From: Dactylorhiza incarnata
Lineage: Eukaryota; Streptophyta; Magnoliopsida; Asparagales; Orchidaceae
Assembly (NCBI GenBank): GCA_033032865.1
Contig: JAWHQI010000061.1
Coordinates: 434,001-498,000, forward strand
Direction: 5' to 3'
Length of the DNA: 64,000 nt
This document shows, piece after piece, positions 33,142 through 43,940 of the stretch. Position 1 is the first letter of the stretch. Every line of letters starts with the position of its first letter. Both the position numbers and the translations under genes were made by a program. The notes beneath the pieces were generated by a model. It did not search any database and was not told the origin of the DNA. It saw nothing but the letters and a program-made list of their open reading frames with translations.

Positions 33142-33170
33142 TCTCGTGCTTCGATCTCTAAGGTCGACAT
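33142..33170 (-). CDS. SMU1: SMU1 exon 1 (start codon and first residues)
   Basis: The minus strand reads MSTLEIEAR plus two bases of an Asp codon (GA), then a consensus donor GTAAGT. Plant SMU1 proteins as I know them begin with a very similar LEIEARD followed by VIKIVLQFC, which is exactly what exon 2 supplies with its first base T. The 29-nt coding part is too short to stand out as an open frame. The 5' untranslated region lies to its right. With exons 2 and 3 this gives residues 1-131 of a protein normally about 510 long. The start is chosen because it is the first ATG giving the conserved N-terminus. Confidence 0.9.
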
Positions 33171-33685
33171 CGTCACCGAAGCAGCACTTCGGTTTGCCGG
33201 GTAAATTTTCCGCAGGAATAGAACAGCAAAAGGGATGGAAATAAGCCGGAAGATGTTTATGGCAGCCGGTGGCGCCCCGCCGCGAGGGGTGGCACAAAAA
33301 GAACTCTTCAACGGAGAAATAGATTAATACCGAGAAGACCCACCGGAGACGATAGAGTTGGCTTGATTTATATTCAACTACTTAATCAATCAATTAATTC
33401 AATTTGATTCATATTTATGATGTTATTAAATAAAAAAAAATTAAATGAATAATATATAGGCAAAAATATGACATCATATAATATTAAATGAATAATATAT
33501 AGGCAATAATATATAGGCACTTCGGTTTTTTTTTGAAATTAATCCTAAAATTTTTCTTTTTTTTTAAAATCAGTCCCTAAATTTTAATGATTTCTATAAA
33601 TTAGTCTCTCAATTTTCTAAATTATTTAAATTCATACTTAAATTTTAAACCACAAACTAATTAATAGAAAATAACTTGATATATT
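33171..33685 (-). other. SMU1 5' untranslated region and upstream DNA
   Basis: The part up to about 33335 is GC-richer and probably transcribed leader. Beyond that it is AT-rich with T- and A-runs. I see no gene. Confidence 0.5.
33366..33372 (-). promoter_or_regulatory. Candidate TATA box of SMU1
   Basis: TATAAAT on the minus strand, about 196 bp upstream of the ATG, at the edge between AT-rich and GC-richer DNA. A start about 30 bp downstream would give a leader of about 165 nt. This is position-based inference. Confidence 0.35.
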
Positions 33686-33870
33686 AAAGCTTCGTTTAAC
33701 GCTGCATTTTTACTCTGATAATTTAGACAAAAACTCCACCTTCATAAAATGTATGTTTGGCATGAGAAAAGAAAATTAGTTTTGAACATAGCAGTGAATG
33801 AAGTTTCTTAAGTGAGGTCGGGCATTCACGAACGATGGTTCATAACTACGGATGATGGCGTCAAAAGATA
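33686..33870. mobile_element. MITE family copy, right end missing
   Basis: It shares with 36771-37039 and 58122-58344 the ordered blocks TTTTTACTCTGAT, GACAAAAA, CATAAAATGTATG, ACATAGCAG...TGAAG, TTAAGTGAGGTCGGGC and TTCACGAACGATGGTTCATAAC. The terminal inverted repeat is only partly visible and the right end runs into unrelated DNA. Confidence 0.6.
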
Positions 33871-34143
33871 GGCGCGACGATGATCCGAAGAATGATAAAG
33901 AGAAAGAAAAGATGACGATGAGATTTTACCTCTTCAATTAATGCTATATTTTTCAAATATTTTCAATTAATACACGTGCAACTACTTATTTTCATATTGA
34001 AATTATTTTTTGTGTGTGCATATACATAATTTCATTGAAATTGAATAAGTTAACTATTGTAAATTGCTGACAATACATAATCTCTAAAGATGTCTAACAA
34101 TGATTTACAAAGCGATTAATATTCTGAGAGAAAATTTTATTAA

Positions 34144-35335
34144 GGCTCTGTTTGGGACAGCTCTGGTGGATGAAAAATCTATTTTCCAACCGCCAGAGCT
34201 GTTTTTTAACTGTTTGGGATAGCTCTCAATTTCAGCTTCTTGAAAAGAGCTTATTCAAATAAGCTGTTTTAGAGACTCTTTGAGAAGTCAGTCAAACATA
34301 GATTTCTAAAAACCGTTTTTTCTGTTTTTAGCTTTTCCCGTTTTATTAATTCCATCTCGCTGCAACCACTCCAGCATTTTCGTCGGAGACATTTTCGGTC
34401 GGGCTATCATTTTTCGCCCGGGCACTCATTTTTCGCTCGAGCGGCTATTTTTCGCCCAAGCGGCCATTTTGAGCCCGAAATATAGTTATTTCGGGGCGGG
34501 GGCACATTTTTCGCTCGGGCGCGCATTTTTCGCCCGAGCAGTCGTTTTTCGCCCCGGAGCGCGTTTTTTGCCAGGGCGCCGAATTTTTGCCCGATCGGCT
34601 GTTTTTCGTCTGGGACGCGCAATTTTCGCCCGTGCGCGCGTTTTTCGCCCGGGCGGATATTTTTTGCTCGGGCGCACATTTTTCGCCCGGGCGGCCATTT
34701 TTCGCTTGGGCTCACGTTTTCGCCCGGGCGGCCATATTTCGCCCGGTAGACCTTTTTTCGCCCGGACGCACGTTATTCGCCCGGGCGCGCATTTTTCACC
34801 CGAGTGCGTATTTTTGGCCCGGGCAGCTGTTTTTCGTCCGGGCGGTCGTATTTCGCCCGAGCGCATGTTTTCGCCCGGACGGCCGTTTTTTCGCTCGGGT
34901 GGACGTTTTTCGCCCAGGCGACCGTTTTTTCGCCTGTGCGCCCGTTTTCCCACTTGCTCCCATTTTTCACCCTGGTGGACGTTTTTCGCCCAAGCGGCTA
35001 TTTTTCACCCGGACACACATTTTCGCCTGGTCGTCCGTTTTTTGCCCGGGCGGCCGTTTTTCGCCCGAGCGACCATTTTTTACCCGGACGCTCGTGTTTG
35101 CATAGACACGAGTTTTCACAATCATTGTATTTCAATATTTTTGTTTAAAAAGGAAATTCTCAAACAGTTATTCTACTGAATAGCTTAAATGAAAAAACTC
35201 TATTCGATCAGCACTTATGTACAGACTCTCCAAACAGTCTGCAGCTCTCTCATCAGAGTTTTTCTGAAAGCTCTATTCTAAAAGTCTATTCGATCAACAA
35301 CTTTTCCATCCGCTAGAGTTGTCTCAAACAAAGCC
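34144..35335. mobile_element. Non-autonomous TIR transposon, PIF/Harbinger-like, with a CpG-rich internal array
   Basis: The ends GGCTCTGTTTGGGACAGCTC and, inverted, GGCTTTGTTTGAGACAACTC extend as an imperfect inverted repeat of about 34 bp. TAA flanks both sides (34141-34143, 35336-35338), the TWA-type duplication of PIF/Harbinger elements. Subterminal repeats of CTGTTTGG(G/A) occur on both sides. Between them lies a 0.7 kb array of 19-bp units. No transposase is encoded. The superfamily call rests on the 3-bp duplication and the terminal motif. Confidence 0.75.
34375..35096 (+). repeat. 19-bp CpG-rich tandem array inside the TIR transposon
   Basis: About 37 degenerate units fit RTTTTTCGCCCGGGCGNNC, all in one orientation. 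Unit length is mostly 19, sometimes 18 or 20. Most units still carry three or more CpG sites. Long open frames on both strands here (up to 236 codons) only reflect the repeat and encode R/A/F/P/G-rich strings. Confidence 0.92.
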
Positions 35336-35338
35336 TAA

Positions 35339-36768
35339 ATCAATATCCTATATTGTAAATGAGGACTTAACACGAAGATGAAGAAAAACATGCAATTGAA
35401 TGCATAGATGAATTAGTAAAGTTAAAGTTATTCATGTGCTGTTTTCAAATTCAGTTGGGTTGAAAGGTCTTGAGCGTCTTCGATCGCACTGAATTGGACT
35501 CCAGTGGGTTGAAAGGCTTGAAGCGTTTTTGATTGTGCTTGAGTAAATAAGATGTTTAATCCAATTTGATAAAAAAAAGGCCCTTAAGCGTGTTCGATCA
35601 CAATGGATTAGATACGCTGGTCCACGAGGCTTCATTACGAGAGATGCTACTCAAAAAGCATACAACACAACTCAGAGAGTGACGAGAAAAACACATTCCT
35701 CGTGTATGCATAATTCAAGGTCAACTTTTACATGCAATCACACATGTACATTGTATAATGCTCCACTCATGTCTAGCCTTATAATATACTCCAATGCCAA
35801 ATACTCATTCATGCCTTCACATGGCCAATCATAAACAAATATTTTCCATGCTCATAATTGTTGTCCTCACAAGACACAAGTTCAATATCTCATTACTCCA
35901 TCAACATGTCACTGCCCACCCATGAATTACTGGGCAAAACAATATATGATACGAGGATTTTTCGCATATGTACGATCCTACGATCATACATATTATCAGT
36001 TCTGAGAAATCTCTCTATTGCATGATCGACGTGAGATAATTCCATACGATATCAATGCATACTTTTACATGCTTGCTTTTGGATCCAATACAACATTGGT
36101 GAAACATTCATGCATGAATATGAGTAAACATTAATTTTGGGTGTTGTTATTTGTACCTCGTATATGACTATTCATATCCAATAATTAAAACTATTTTATT
36201 GATTTAGTCCTAAACTTTAACATTTGTACTCACCTCCCTTTCATACCCAAGCAGATAACCCCTTCGCACTAGGACGCGTTCCTTCTCCACAACCACCTCC
36301 TACACGGCTTCCTTCACTGTAACGGCTTAGGCCATCTCCTCTGAATCAATGGACGGGACGATGCCTCACCGCCTATGAAGAAGAAAGCGCCTGATTGCTC
36401 AAACACTGAATCTCCACCATCGATCTTCTCTAAAGGCATGTGAGAAAACATAAGAATCTGAATATATATGGAACAAAGTTTTAATCAACCAAGCGATCAT
36501 GGATCTGAAATCGGTTATTATGCCATTTTTTGTAACCAGAGTAATAAAGACGCTCGGCAACTGCGTAGCGGGGCATCGCGTCGTGCGTCTCACATTAAAT
36601 CATTTATCATATAAATCATGAAAGCTTCATAACACAAGCATGTATGATGCACAACTACATCATATGAGATTCAAGACATACACCATGCTTTGAAAATGAA
36701 TTATGAATACTTTACATTTACCACACTAATTTCTCATATGATTACATCATGAATAGATGAGAAACTAC
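35339..36768. other. Intergenic DNA with a short degenerate repeat
   Basis: Three diverged units of about 58-60 bp occur at 35452-35625 (GGGTTGAAAGG, AAGCGT, TTCGAT blocks). The rest is AT-rich with no supportable gene. Confidence 0.5.
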
Positions 36769-36770
36769 TA

Positions 36771-37039
36771 GGGGTCCGTTTGGCACGGAGGTGGCGGTCG
36801 CGAACGTGGTGGTTACGAACCGTCATCCGTTTGACGCGGCTTTTTTGCTCCGGTGAGTTTGGACAAAAATACCACCGTAATGAAATGTGTTTGACAAGAC
36901 AATGATTATGACCGCCACCAAGAAAAAAAAACTAATTTTAACATAAAAATGGATGAAGTTGCTTAGGTGAGGTCGGGCGCACAAACAACGGTTTGCAACC
37001 ACTACGTTCACGACCGCCACCACGGTGTCAAATGGACCC
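36771..37039. mobile_element. MITE with long terminal inverted repeats
   Basis: The left end GGGGTCCGTTTGGCACGGAG and the inverted right end GGGTCCATTTGACACCGTGG continue as an imperfect inverted repeat through GTGGCGGTCG(C/T)GAACGT. TA lies on both sides (36769-36770, 37040-37041), but the exact duplication is uncertain. The length is 269 bp with no coding potential. Confidence 0.8.
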
Positions 37040-37041
37040 TA

Positions 37042-38184
37042 ATTTTGTGCATCATCAACTTGCATCACACAGATCATATCAAGAAAAGAGGAATCCATGA
37101 GTTGAAGAAAACAAGCAGAATAATACAAGTCAGAAATCATCTCTAATGCTGTAAGGTTAAGTAAGTTTAAAAAAAAGGTTGAAGAAGAAGAAGAAGAATA
37201 AAGAACTCTTCTTTTTCATGGTTATTAACTCTTGTAGGGCTGCAGCATAAGCCATGCTCAGGTGCCAGAGAGCTTACAGGGGAACATGTTAAATAAAAAA
37301 CATACAATTTAAGTAAAATGCGAACTTATTCGAAACACTGCGGCAAAAAGTGCAACGAGCATGCAAATAGTTTGCAAATTTGTAAATAACTACATAGTAT
37401 CCGAGAATCAAATGAAGCAAATTGGCGTGCTTGTCGCAGCAGTGAGATAGAGAGCGAAAAAGGCACACCAACTTGCAACTAGCCAGCGTGCTTTTTTTTT
37501 TTCTGAAAACACAGAGCAGTTTCTTCTTTCTAGCTCCAATTAACTGCAGAAGAGAGATTACAAGATGGTTAAGAGAGAAACCAACAAAGTTACAAATTAC
37601 ATAATAAGGAAAGCGCATGACCCATGCAGACAAGTGCAGTGCAATGAAATGTTCATAGAAATAAAAAATAGAATAAACTTAAAATAAACTTCAACATCTA
37701 GAAGAAATCATGATGGAGGGGCTAAGATATGAATAACACAATTTAGTGAGTTTGGCCTATCTTAAGCACCTCGTGGTACGCTTAATGGGTAAGTTCTAGT
37801 AGACTTCATGTTGAAATAAACCCTAGTTCCCACCGCCCAAAAAATGCCGATGGAGCATCTCGATCAAAGTCACTAGGACATGAAATCTTACGAACAAGTC
37901 TCGTAAAAATTATGGCTGAGCAGTTTGCTAACTTCTTTTCCCAAGAGACTAATAACCAAAAAGTATGTACAAACACTACTCGCCAGACATCGATTGGCTA
38001 AAGACTTTGTAGTTTAAAAAATATTCATGTTTTAATTGATTCTCAGCTCAAGACATTGCAGATCAAAGGAGAATATGAGACTAATGAACCAATACTGAAA
38101 CAATATGATACGATGCAGCCGCCACACGCTGATATTAGTCTATATAGCCCATGTGCATTATTGCACTTTGTATTTTCCCCACTC
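37042..38184. other. Intergenic DNA
   Basis: It contains a (GAA)n stretch near 37180-37200 and an 11-T run near 37493. I recognise no gene. Confidence 0.5.
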
Positions 38185-38201
38185 GCCTATATATAGGAGT
38201 G

Positions 38202-38346
38202 TAGACTTGGAATGAAACTATAAGGAAAGATATGATGTACTTAAGCATTAGTGAGGCTATGATTAAAGATAGGGCGCAATGGCGACAAAGGATCCATATA
38301 GCCGATCCCACTATGGTGGGATAAAGCCTTGAGTGTTGTTGTTGTT
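38202..38346 (+). mobile_element. 5'-truncated L1-type LINE tail with 17-bp target duplication
   Basis: The frame from 38205 reads TWNETIRKDMMYLSISEA, then MIKDRAQWRQRIHIADPT and a TAA at 38322-38324, the conserved C-terminus of plant L1 ORF2. A (TTG)n tail ends at 38346. The 17-bp sequence GCCTATATATAGGAGTG flanks both sides (38185-38201, 38347-38363). Only about 145 bp was inserted. Confidence 0.9.
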
Positions 38347-38744
38347 GCCTATATATAGGAGTGGTAGTGACGTAGGACGAATTTATAGACGGCGGATAAA
38401 CGGTGACCTAACCCTACTTGTTATGCAAAGCCCGATGTATTAGTCACAAATTAGGTAATAAACATTAACATCCCACGCAAAATAAGTTCACAGCAAGACA
38501 TGATAATTTAATTAAGCAAAACAGGCTTAGGCTTTCCTCCACGTGGAGGGCCAAAGCAAGGGCACACGGCGAATCTGTCCTTCCTGCAGTTAGAGATTAA
38601 TCTAAGCACAAATAATCATAAAAAACTGAACATCCACACAAGCATGTAATAATCTAGAAGATAACAATGTTTTACAACCCAATTTCAATCCAAAACACCA
38701 CAAGAATATTAGGGACTACTGTAAATAAAGAAAATCTGAACGTT

Positions 38745-39103
38745 GGAGGGCTCAAAGAGGGGTTCTGGTGATTGGTGGACCGGATCGGGTAAGGGGAAGG
38801 GTGGTTGGGGGACTAGGAAGGCTGGATCGGAGGGGAACGTGCTGGATCTGGGTGGAGGTTATCTGGATCCGGGATGGAATACCCAGATCTGAGCAAACCC
38901 AACGGTGGAAGGAGTTTGGAGGTGGTTCCACGTGAGGGGAAGGGGTGGCAGTGGCTGGGAATAGGGAAAGGGAGGGCTGACGGCGGGATCTGGACAGCAT
39001 CGGGGAAGAGGGGAGGGCTGGCGGCAGGACAGCAGGGAGAAGGAGGGCTGGAGGCAGGGCAGCAGTGAGGAGGGGCTGGGGGCGGGATTTCGACAGCAGG
39101 GAG
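38745..39103. other. GC-rich degenerate repeat region, left of the solo LTR
   Basis: It is built of GGGAGGGCTGGCGGC and GGCAGGACAGCAGGGAG-like motifs. It continues at 41834 after the solo LTR, so the two parts were once contiguous. Open frames on either strand look repeat-driven. It may be the leader of the minus-strand LTR element suggested at 42387. Confidence 0.5.
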
Positions 39104-41833
39104 TGTCACGACCCGTCTCGACAAAAGTCAGAGTGCGCTTCGGGGCGGGTCGTGATGCCACAAGCATGGGCAAAAAAGAATCCATGTCTGCTAAGACGGA
39201 AGCAGAAATACTATAAATAGCTTAAAAAGATGATACTTTTGAGTAAAACGGATTGATTTATTGCGGAAGCTTTCAAATATGATAGTTTGAAACAGGTGCA
39301 CATGCATTTTGCAAAAAAATAACTTATGATACAAGTTCTGATACAGATCGAAATGCAATGACAATTCAGAGAAATGAACATGCAAATCATGTCAAATTCT
39401 AGTGCATATAATATTTAGCATAGCAGTTGTCCACGAAACAGGAGAAAATGACTGGTCATAATTATTACATAACAGAACTATCCGACATTAAAAGAAATGA
39501 AACACAAACACAAAACCTGAAGTTTGACGCAGATCGGCTTAGGAAGCAGGCGGCGCAGGCACGAACGCCAAGGGAAATCCAAACAGAAGGAAAATGCCTC
39601 AGAACATGAAAATCAACAGTAAACAAGCTATAAATTTAGGTACGTGCAGAAGAAATTAGAAATTCTAAGGTACCAATTAATCTCGAAGCAAGCCAGTGAA
39701 ACAGGCAAGTAACTGAAACAAGCAGAATTATCTGGAAACATTAGCCTACTCCGGAGTATAGCATAAGCATTCTTGCAACGACATAAGTTGTAATCGTTGA
39801 AATGCGTAGGTGTTTACAGTGGGTGCACATGGTTCACACTCAAGTTCAAGTATAAGTCTTACTAGAATAAAAGTATTTCATGCTTACCATGACCATGCAA
39901 TCAAGACGATGCACCACCTAAACCCTAGCTTCCAAGATTTACTTATGACACTCAGGACCTAAGAGATTCAGAAATTTAAGCTCGCTATGACCGGTCCTTT
40001 GTTCCCATTAAGGATTCAAGAGGGAACCCAAGTCAAGGAGTTTCATTAATTAAACTCTACCTTTCAATGTTAACTTACGTTATTAATGACTTAGTGCAGG
40101 ATTTCGTGTATTCTAGCATATCAAAACACGTAACCAAAATACTGATTCAGATATACAAGAGTATATTTTACAAACGTGAAATGGGAGGAATCAAGTTATA
40201 GAACGTTATTTAACCAAATCTTGCGTTCAAGCATACCTAAGGAGCAAGAGGAGCTGATGACACCCATAATAGAGAGTTTTGAATCTTGCGAGTCCGAGAG
40301 GCTAAGGATTTTATTAACAAGAAGATTATTCAAGCAAAATGCGCAAGAGCAAGTTTGACATACATCAATTCTGAGATAACTAGTACTCACTTACATTGTC
40401 ATTTTATGGCGCGATTAACTCCCAAATAAGATGTGTACGATACGAGCATGATAGAAAAATATCGATCATATATTTGCTAACCAGAAATCATTACTATTAT
40501 TATCATGACGTTTGCTACTCATGCTCAAATACCTATCATTCCTCGAATTATTCAACAATTAAGAAAGGCATTCATCTAGGTGACTATCCAATAAAAATCA
40601 TTCATGTTCACAAATTCGTGTCATTTCAAACGCGTGAAACCTCAAGCTACTAACAAGTCAATTCAGGCATTCAAGAACTGTGATTATTTGATGAAACATG
40701 TATTCAAAGCGAAGTCAGAAAATCGTAAGAACAGACAGGCTAAATAAATTCAATGTTTGCAAGAGAGAGAGAGATCTCTACTTGCCTTAAATGAGACTGA
40801 AACTGACGGCGGCAGCGAAGCGACGCAAACAAAAATAGAACCATGTTGAAACCTGCTCAAGAATGACGAAAGCAATATAGCATAATTTACTACGCTAATA
40901 CAAACATTTTACGACGCGGAAATTAAACAAAGAGGGATTTAGCAGATTACCTCCCTCAAATGCGAGGGGAGATGAGATTACCACGCGGAAAAATCAGAAT
41001 TTGGCGGCGCATGAGCTTGGAGAAAGCCTAAATCGGAGAGGGCTCGAGCAATCCTTTTGATAGCTTCGAGGAGCGGTGCCAAAAATCAAGACCAAATCGG
41101 GATTAGATGATCACAAGGGGGCAAGGATCTGGAATCACAACAAATACGCAAATTAGGGCAAATCGAAATAGAGGCGAAGGAGGAGGAATCTTACTCAAAG
41201 GAAGACAAGATCGGGCTCAAGGAGTCGAGTCCGAGTCCAAAATCCGAGAAGAGGAGGGTTCGAGCAAAACCCTAAGCGGAAACGGAGAAGAAGAGGGTTG
41301 TCGGCCTTTAGAGGAGGGATGTTGCTGGTGGCTAGAGAGCTGTTGCCCACGAGAAGGAGGAGAGGCCTTGCTGCTAGGGGGAGATGCTGCCCTAGCTGAG
41401 GTGGTTGTCGGCCCCTTGGAGGAGAGGGAGTGTTGGAGGGGAGGGGGAGAACTGTCGGCCTTGAGACAGGAGGAGAAGGAGCCGGCCATGGCAGGAGGAG
41501 GAGCTGTCGGGCTTGCAGGAGGAAGCATCGACGGCCACTGCAGGAGGAGGCGCAGGAGGAAGGCTGCTAATAGGAAGGAGGCGCAACTCGCAAGAGGCGG
41601 CGGCCACGGCTGGAGGAGACGCCGGTGAGCAGGGAGGTGGAAGGCGCACGCGGGAGCACCGAATGGGAGACGGGGGCGCGCGCGCGTGAGACAGGGCTGC
41701 AGGAGCCCTAGCCGAACGGATACGAGATTAAATCGGGGGGCTGCTCGGGATTTAACAGAGGAGGGCTTGGCTGCGGCTAGACAAATCAATTATAACCTTT
41801 TCCTTTTAATTAAAATAAATAGGGGTTGTTACA
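39104..41833 (-). mobile_element. Solo LTR of a long-LTR chromovirus, 2,730 bp
   Basis: In plus coordinates it runs TGTCACGACCCG to GGGGTTGTTACA with the duplication GGGAG on both sides (39099-39103, 41834-41838). On the minus strand it starts TGTAACAACCCC and ends GGGTCGTGACA, the usual end before a TGGTATCAGAG primer site in Tekay-type elements. A GC-rich exon-like stretch followed by GTAAGATTCC near 41190 also reads on the minus strand. No internal coding region is left. Confidence 0.82.
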
Positions 41834-41838
41834 GGGAG

Positions 41839-42387
41839 GGAAGGGGAGGGCTGGCGGCGGGCAGCAGGAAGAGGAAGGGCTGGCGGCAGGGCAGCAATGA
41901 GAAGGAGGAGATGGCGGCGGGCAGCAGGAAGAGGAAGGCCTGGTGGCAGGGCAGCAGTGAGAAGGAAGGGCTGGCTGTAGGACAGCAGGGAGATGGTGGG
42001 GCTGTAGGACAGGATACAAAACTTACCTAAGGAATCCTCACTAAGAGGCTTCACGGAGTCGGCACCGCGGAGGGGATCACCGGAATGAAGGAAGAAGCTC
42101 TCCACACATTCAGCAAGCAGAAAACAGCAGCCCTCAATATCCTATAGATAAGAAATGAAGATTAGGGCACCCAGAATCAACGGTTATGATTGATCGTTCT
42201 GATTTCGGGGCCAAAACTACATGAAATAATAACCGAAAAGTACAAAGCTATATATGAAATTGACTCGCAACACGAATCCGGACGCATTCACGGAGTCAGA
42301 TCGTCGATACGAGCACGCCATATATGGTAAGTCGTCAAATCAGCCCCGAATGGGCCCAAAGCTCGTCATCGCCTCTGCTCCGCATCA
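41839..42387 (-). other. GC-rich repeats and LTR-like segment related to the Reina-like LTR at 24109
   Basis: The first 190 bp continue the degenerate GGCAGCAGGAAGAGGAAGG repeats. About 42250-42387 aligns with about 24485-24606: CGGAGTCAGATCGTCGAT, CAGCCCCGAATGGGCCCAAA and CTCGT, then a TCA end. On the minus strand both begin TGA(T/C)GCGGA, as an LTR start would. A full element was not resolved. Confidence 0.5.
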
Positions 42388-43758
42388 GGTAGTATCCTTA
42401 GATGAGCACTTTTTGGAGTCTTAGGGTTTGGCTCTCTTGGAGAGTGGAATGTCAAGGAGGACCCAGCCTCCTGATGCTTGGCGAGAACTTGTTTCTCGAT
42501 TGTATCTTTTGTTGTTTAATGCACTGCAATTTCATTTCTTCAATCTTGATTCGACTGTAGTGTATCACAATATAAGCTCAAAGCTAAAAAGTGAGACCAA
42601 CACATTCGAATCCTTCATCATTAAAGCAATTCCAAGAGTAGAATACAAAAGCAAATCCTCGCACCAAGCATGGCTCGCATTGGATTATCAGTTGTCCAGT
42701 TGTGCCATTCAAGCATTGATGAGATCGAATTTATGAACATAGATCGAAAAGAAGCCAAGTAGATCCTTTCATGTATTTCTACCAAAAGGCGAGTACCAAC
42801 ATTCTAACAAAAAAACAACCGCCTAAATTAAAAACAATAATTAAACTTCGATCAACAGTGGGCTACACAAAAGATCCCTAAGTGTTTCATGCATCAAGTG
42901 TGAAACAGAAAAAGAGGTACTACACATACTCATCAAAGGTCATTCAGGGGGAGCTACACAGAAGATCCTTAAGAGTTGAATTCTATAAGTGATAGAAGAA
43001 GAGGTACCACGCATGCTCGCTGAAATTCATTCAGCAAAGTTCGGAAGTCACTCGGGAGGATGAGCTTTTGCCCAGTGAACCTCACAGGCTATTCTGGCCT
43101 ACTATGAGAAGAAATAGACAATTATGCTAAAAAATGTCGGCAAATTCTCAAGGCATATACTGTTTGAAAGTTCAAATTATTACTTAAGCTCAATAACTCA
43201 TCAATTCTTGATGTGAAATTCAGTTTATTCATGCATCTCCTTTTATCTAGAAGTCTGTTATCCTAAATGCTTGCTAGGAGCTGTTCTTTGTTTAGATTTA
43301 ATGGCCCCAAAGACACTCCTCGCTCTCATCGAATTATTAATATGCCCACCAACTTCCGCTTGGTTCATCCTCAAACTAACATTGGTTGTTGGAGGTCATT
43401 TGTAGCAACTCAACCCACAATATAAGTCATGATGTATTGCCAGTTTTGATTTATACTAAGCTAAACGACACAGTTTTATTATATCTTGAGGTTGTCTCTT
43501 GTACTTCTCAGGAGATCATCATCCCAAAAGTACTCTCACTCAGAGCTCACTTAGTCCTCATTTGGTTCAGTGCTTTCACGCCGGTGCGGGATCAACCGCC
43601 GCCGCAAGACGGAAAAACAAACTAATAATGAGCATTGAAATGGTCATGCCCGTAAAATCCAACCATAGCCTCTTCTATACCCAAGACTTGAAGAATCACA
43701 AAGAAGTGAAAAGTCATATTCATAAGAGATTTCAGAAGATCCCAGTTAGCAGGACTAT
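42388..43758. other. Intergenic DNA
   Basis: There are AT-rich stretches and a few open frames of about 100 codons without recognisable motifs. I see no supportable gene. Confidence 0.45.
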
Positions 43759-43940
43759 ACAAACAACAACAACACAACAACACTCAAGCCTTTATCCCAC
43801 CATAGTGGGGTCAGCTATATGGATCCTTTGTCGTCATTGCGCCCTATCTTTAATCATAGCCTCACTAATGCCTAAGTACAACCTATCTTTCCTTATAGTT
43901 TCATTCCAAGTCTTTTTTGGTCGACCCCTCCCCCGTTTAA
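43759..43940 (-). mobile_element. L1-type LINE tail, minus strand
   Basis: The minus strand reads GRGRPKKTWNETIRKDRL, then YLGISEAMIKDRAQ, a stop, RQRIHIADPT and a TAA at 43794-43792, then a (TTG)n-like tail to 43759. It is about 90 percent similar to 38202-38346 but extends further 5'. I found no clear target duplication. Confidence 0.85.

Noticed and set aside
33013..33297. A 94-codon minus-strand frame covering the SMU1 start
   Set aside because: It is in a different frame from MSTLEIEAR and has no similarity to SMU1. Only 33142-33170 is coding by splice logic.
33870..34140. Similarity to the Tekay LTR (GACGATGA, AAGAAAA, GATGAGATTTTACC, ATGCTATATTTTTCA)
   Set aside because: The order resembles 14130-14200, but the identity is too patchy by eye to call a feature.
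34469..35179. Long open frames on both strands over the 34-kb CpG array (up to 236 codons)
   Set aside because: They follow from the stop-poor 19-bp repeat, occur in several frames at once and encode only R/A/F/P/G-rich repeat strings.
38859..42105. Proline- and serine-rich frames in the GC-rich repeats (for example 41217-41789)
   Set aside because: Low-complexity, repeat-derived, present on both strands, and interrupted by the solo LTR.
42428..42736. A 102-codon plus-strand frame
   Set aside because: No motif I recognise, no splice context and ordinary length for chance in this composition.
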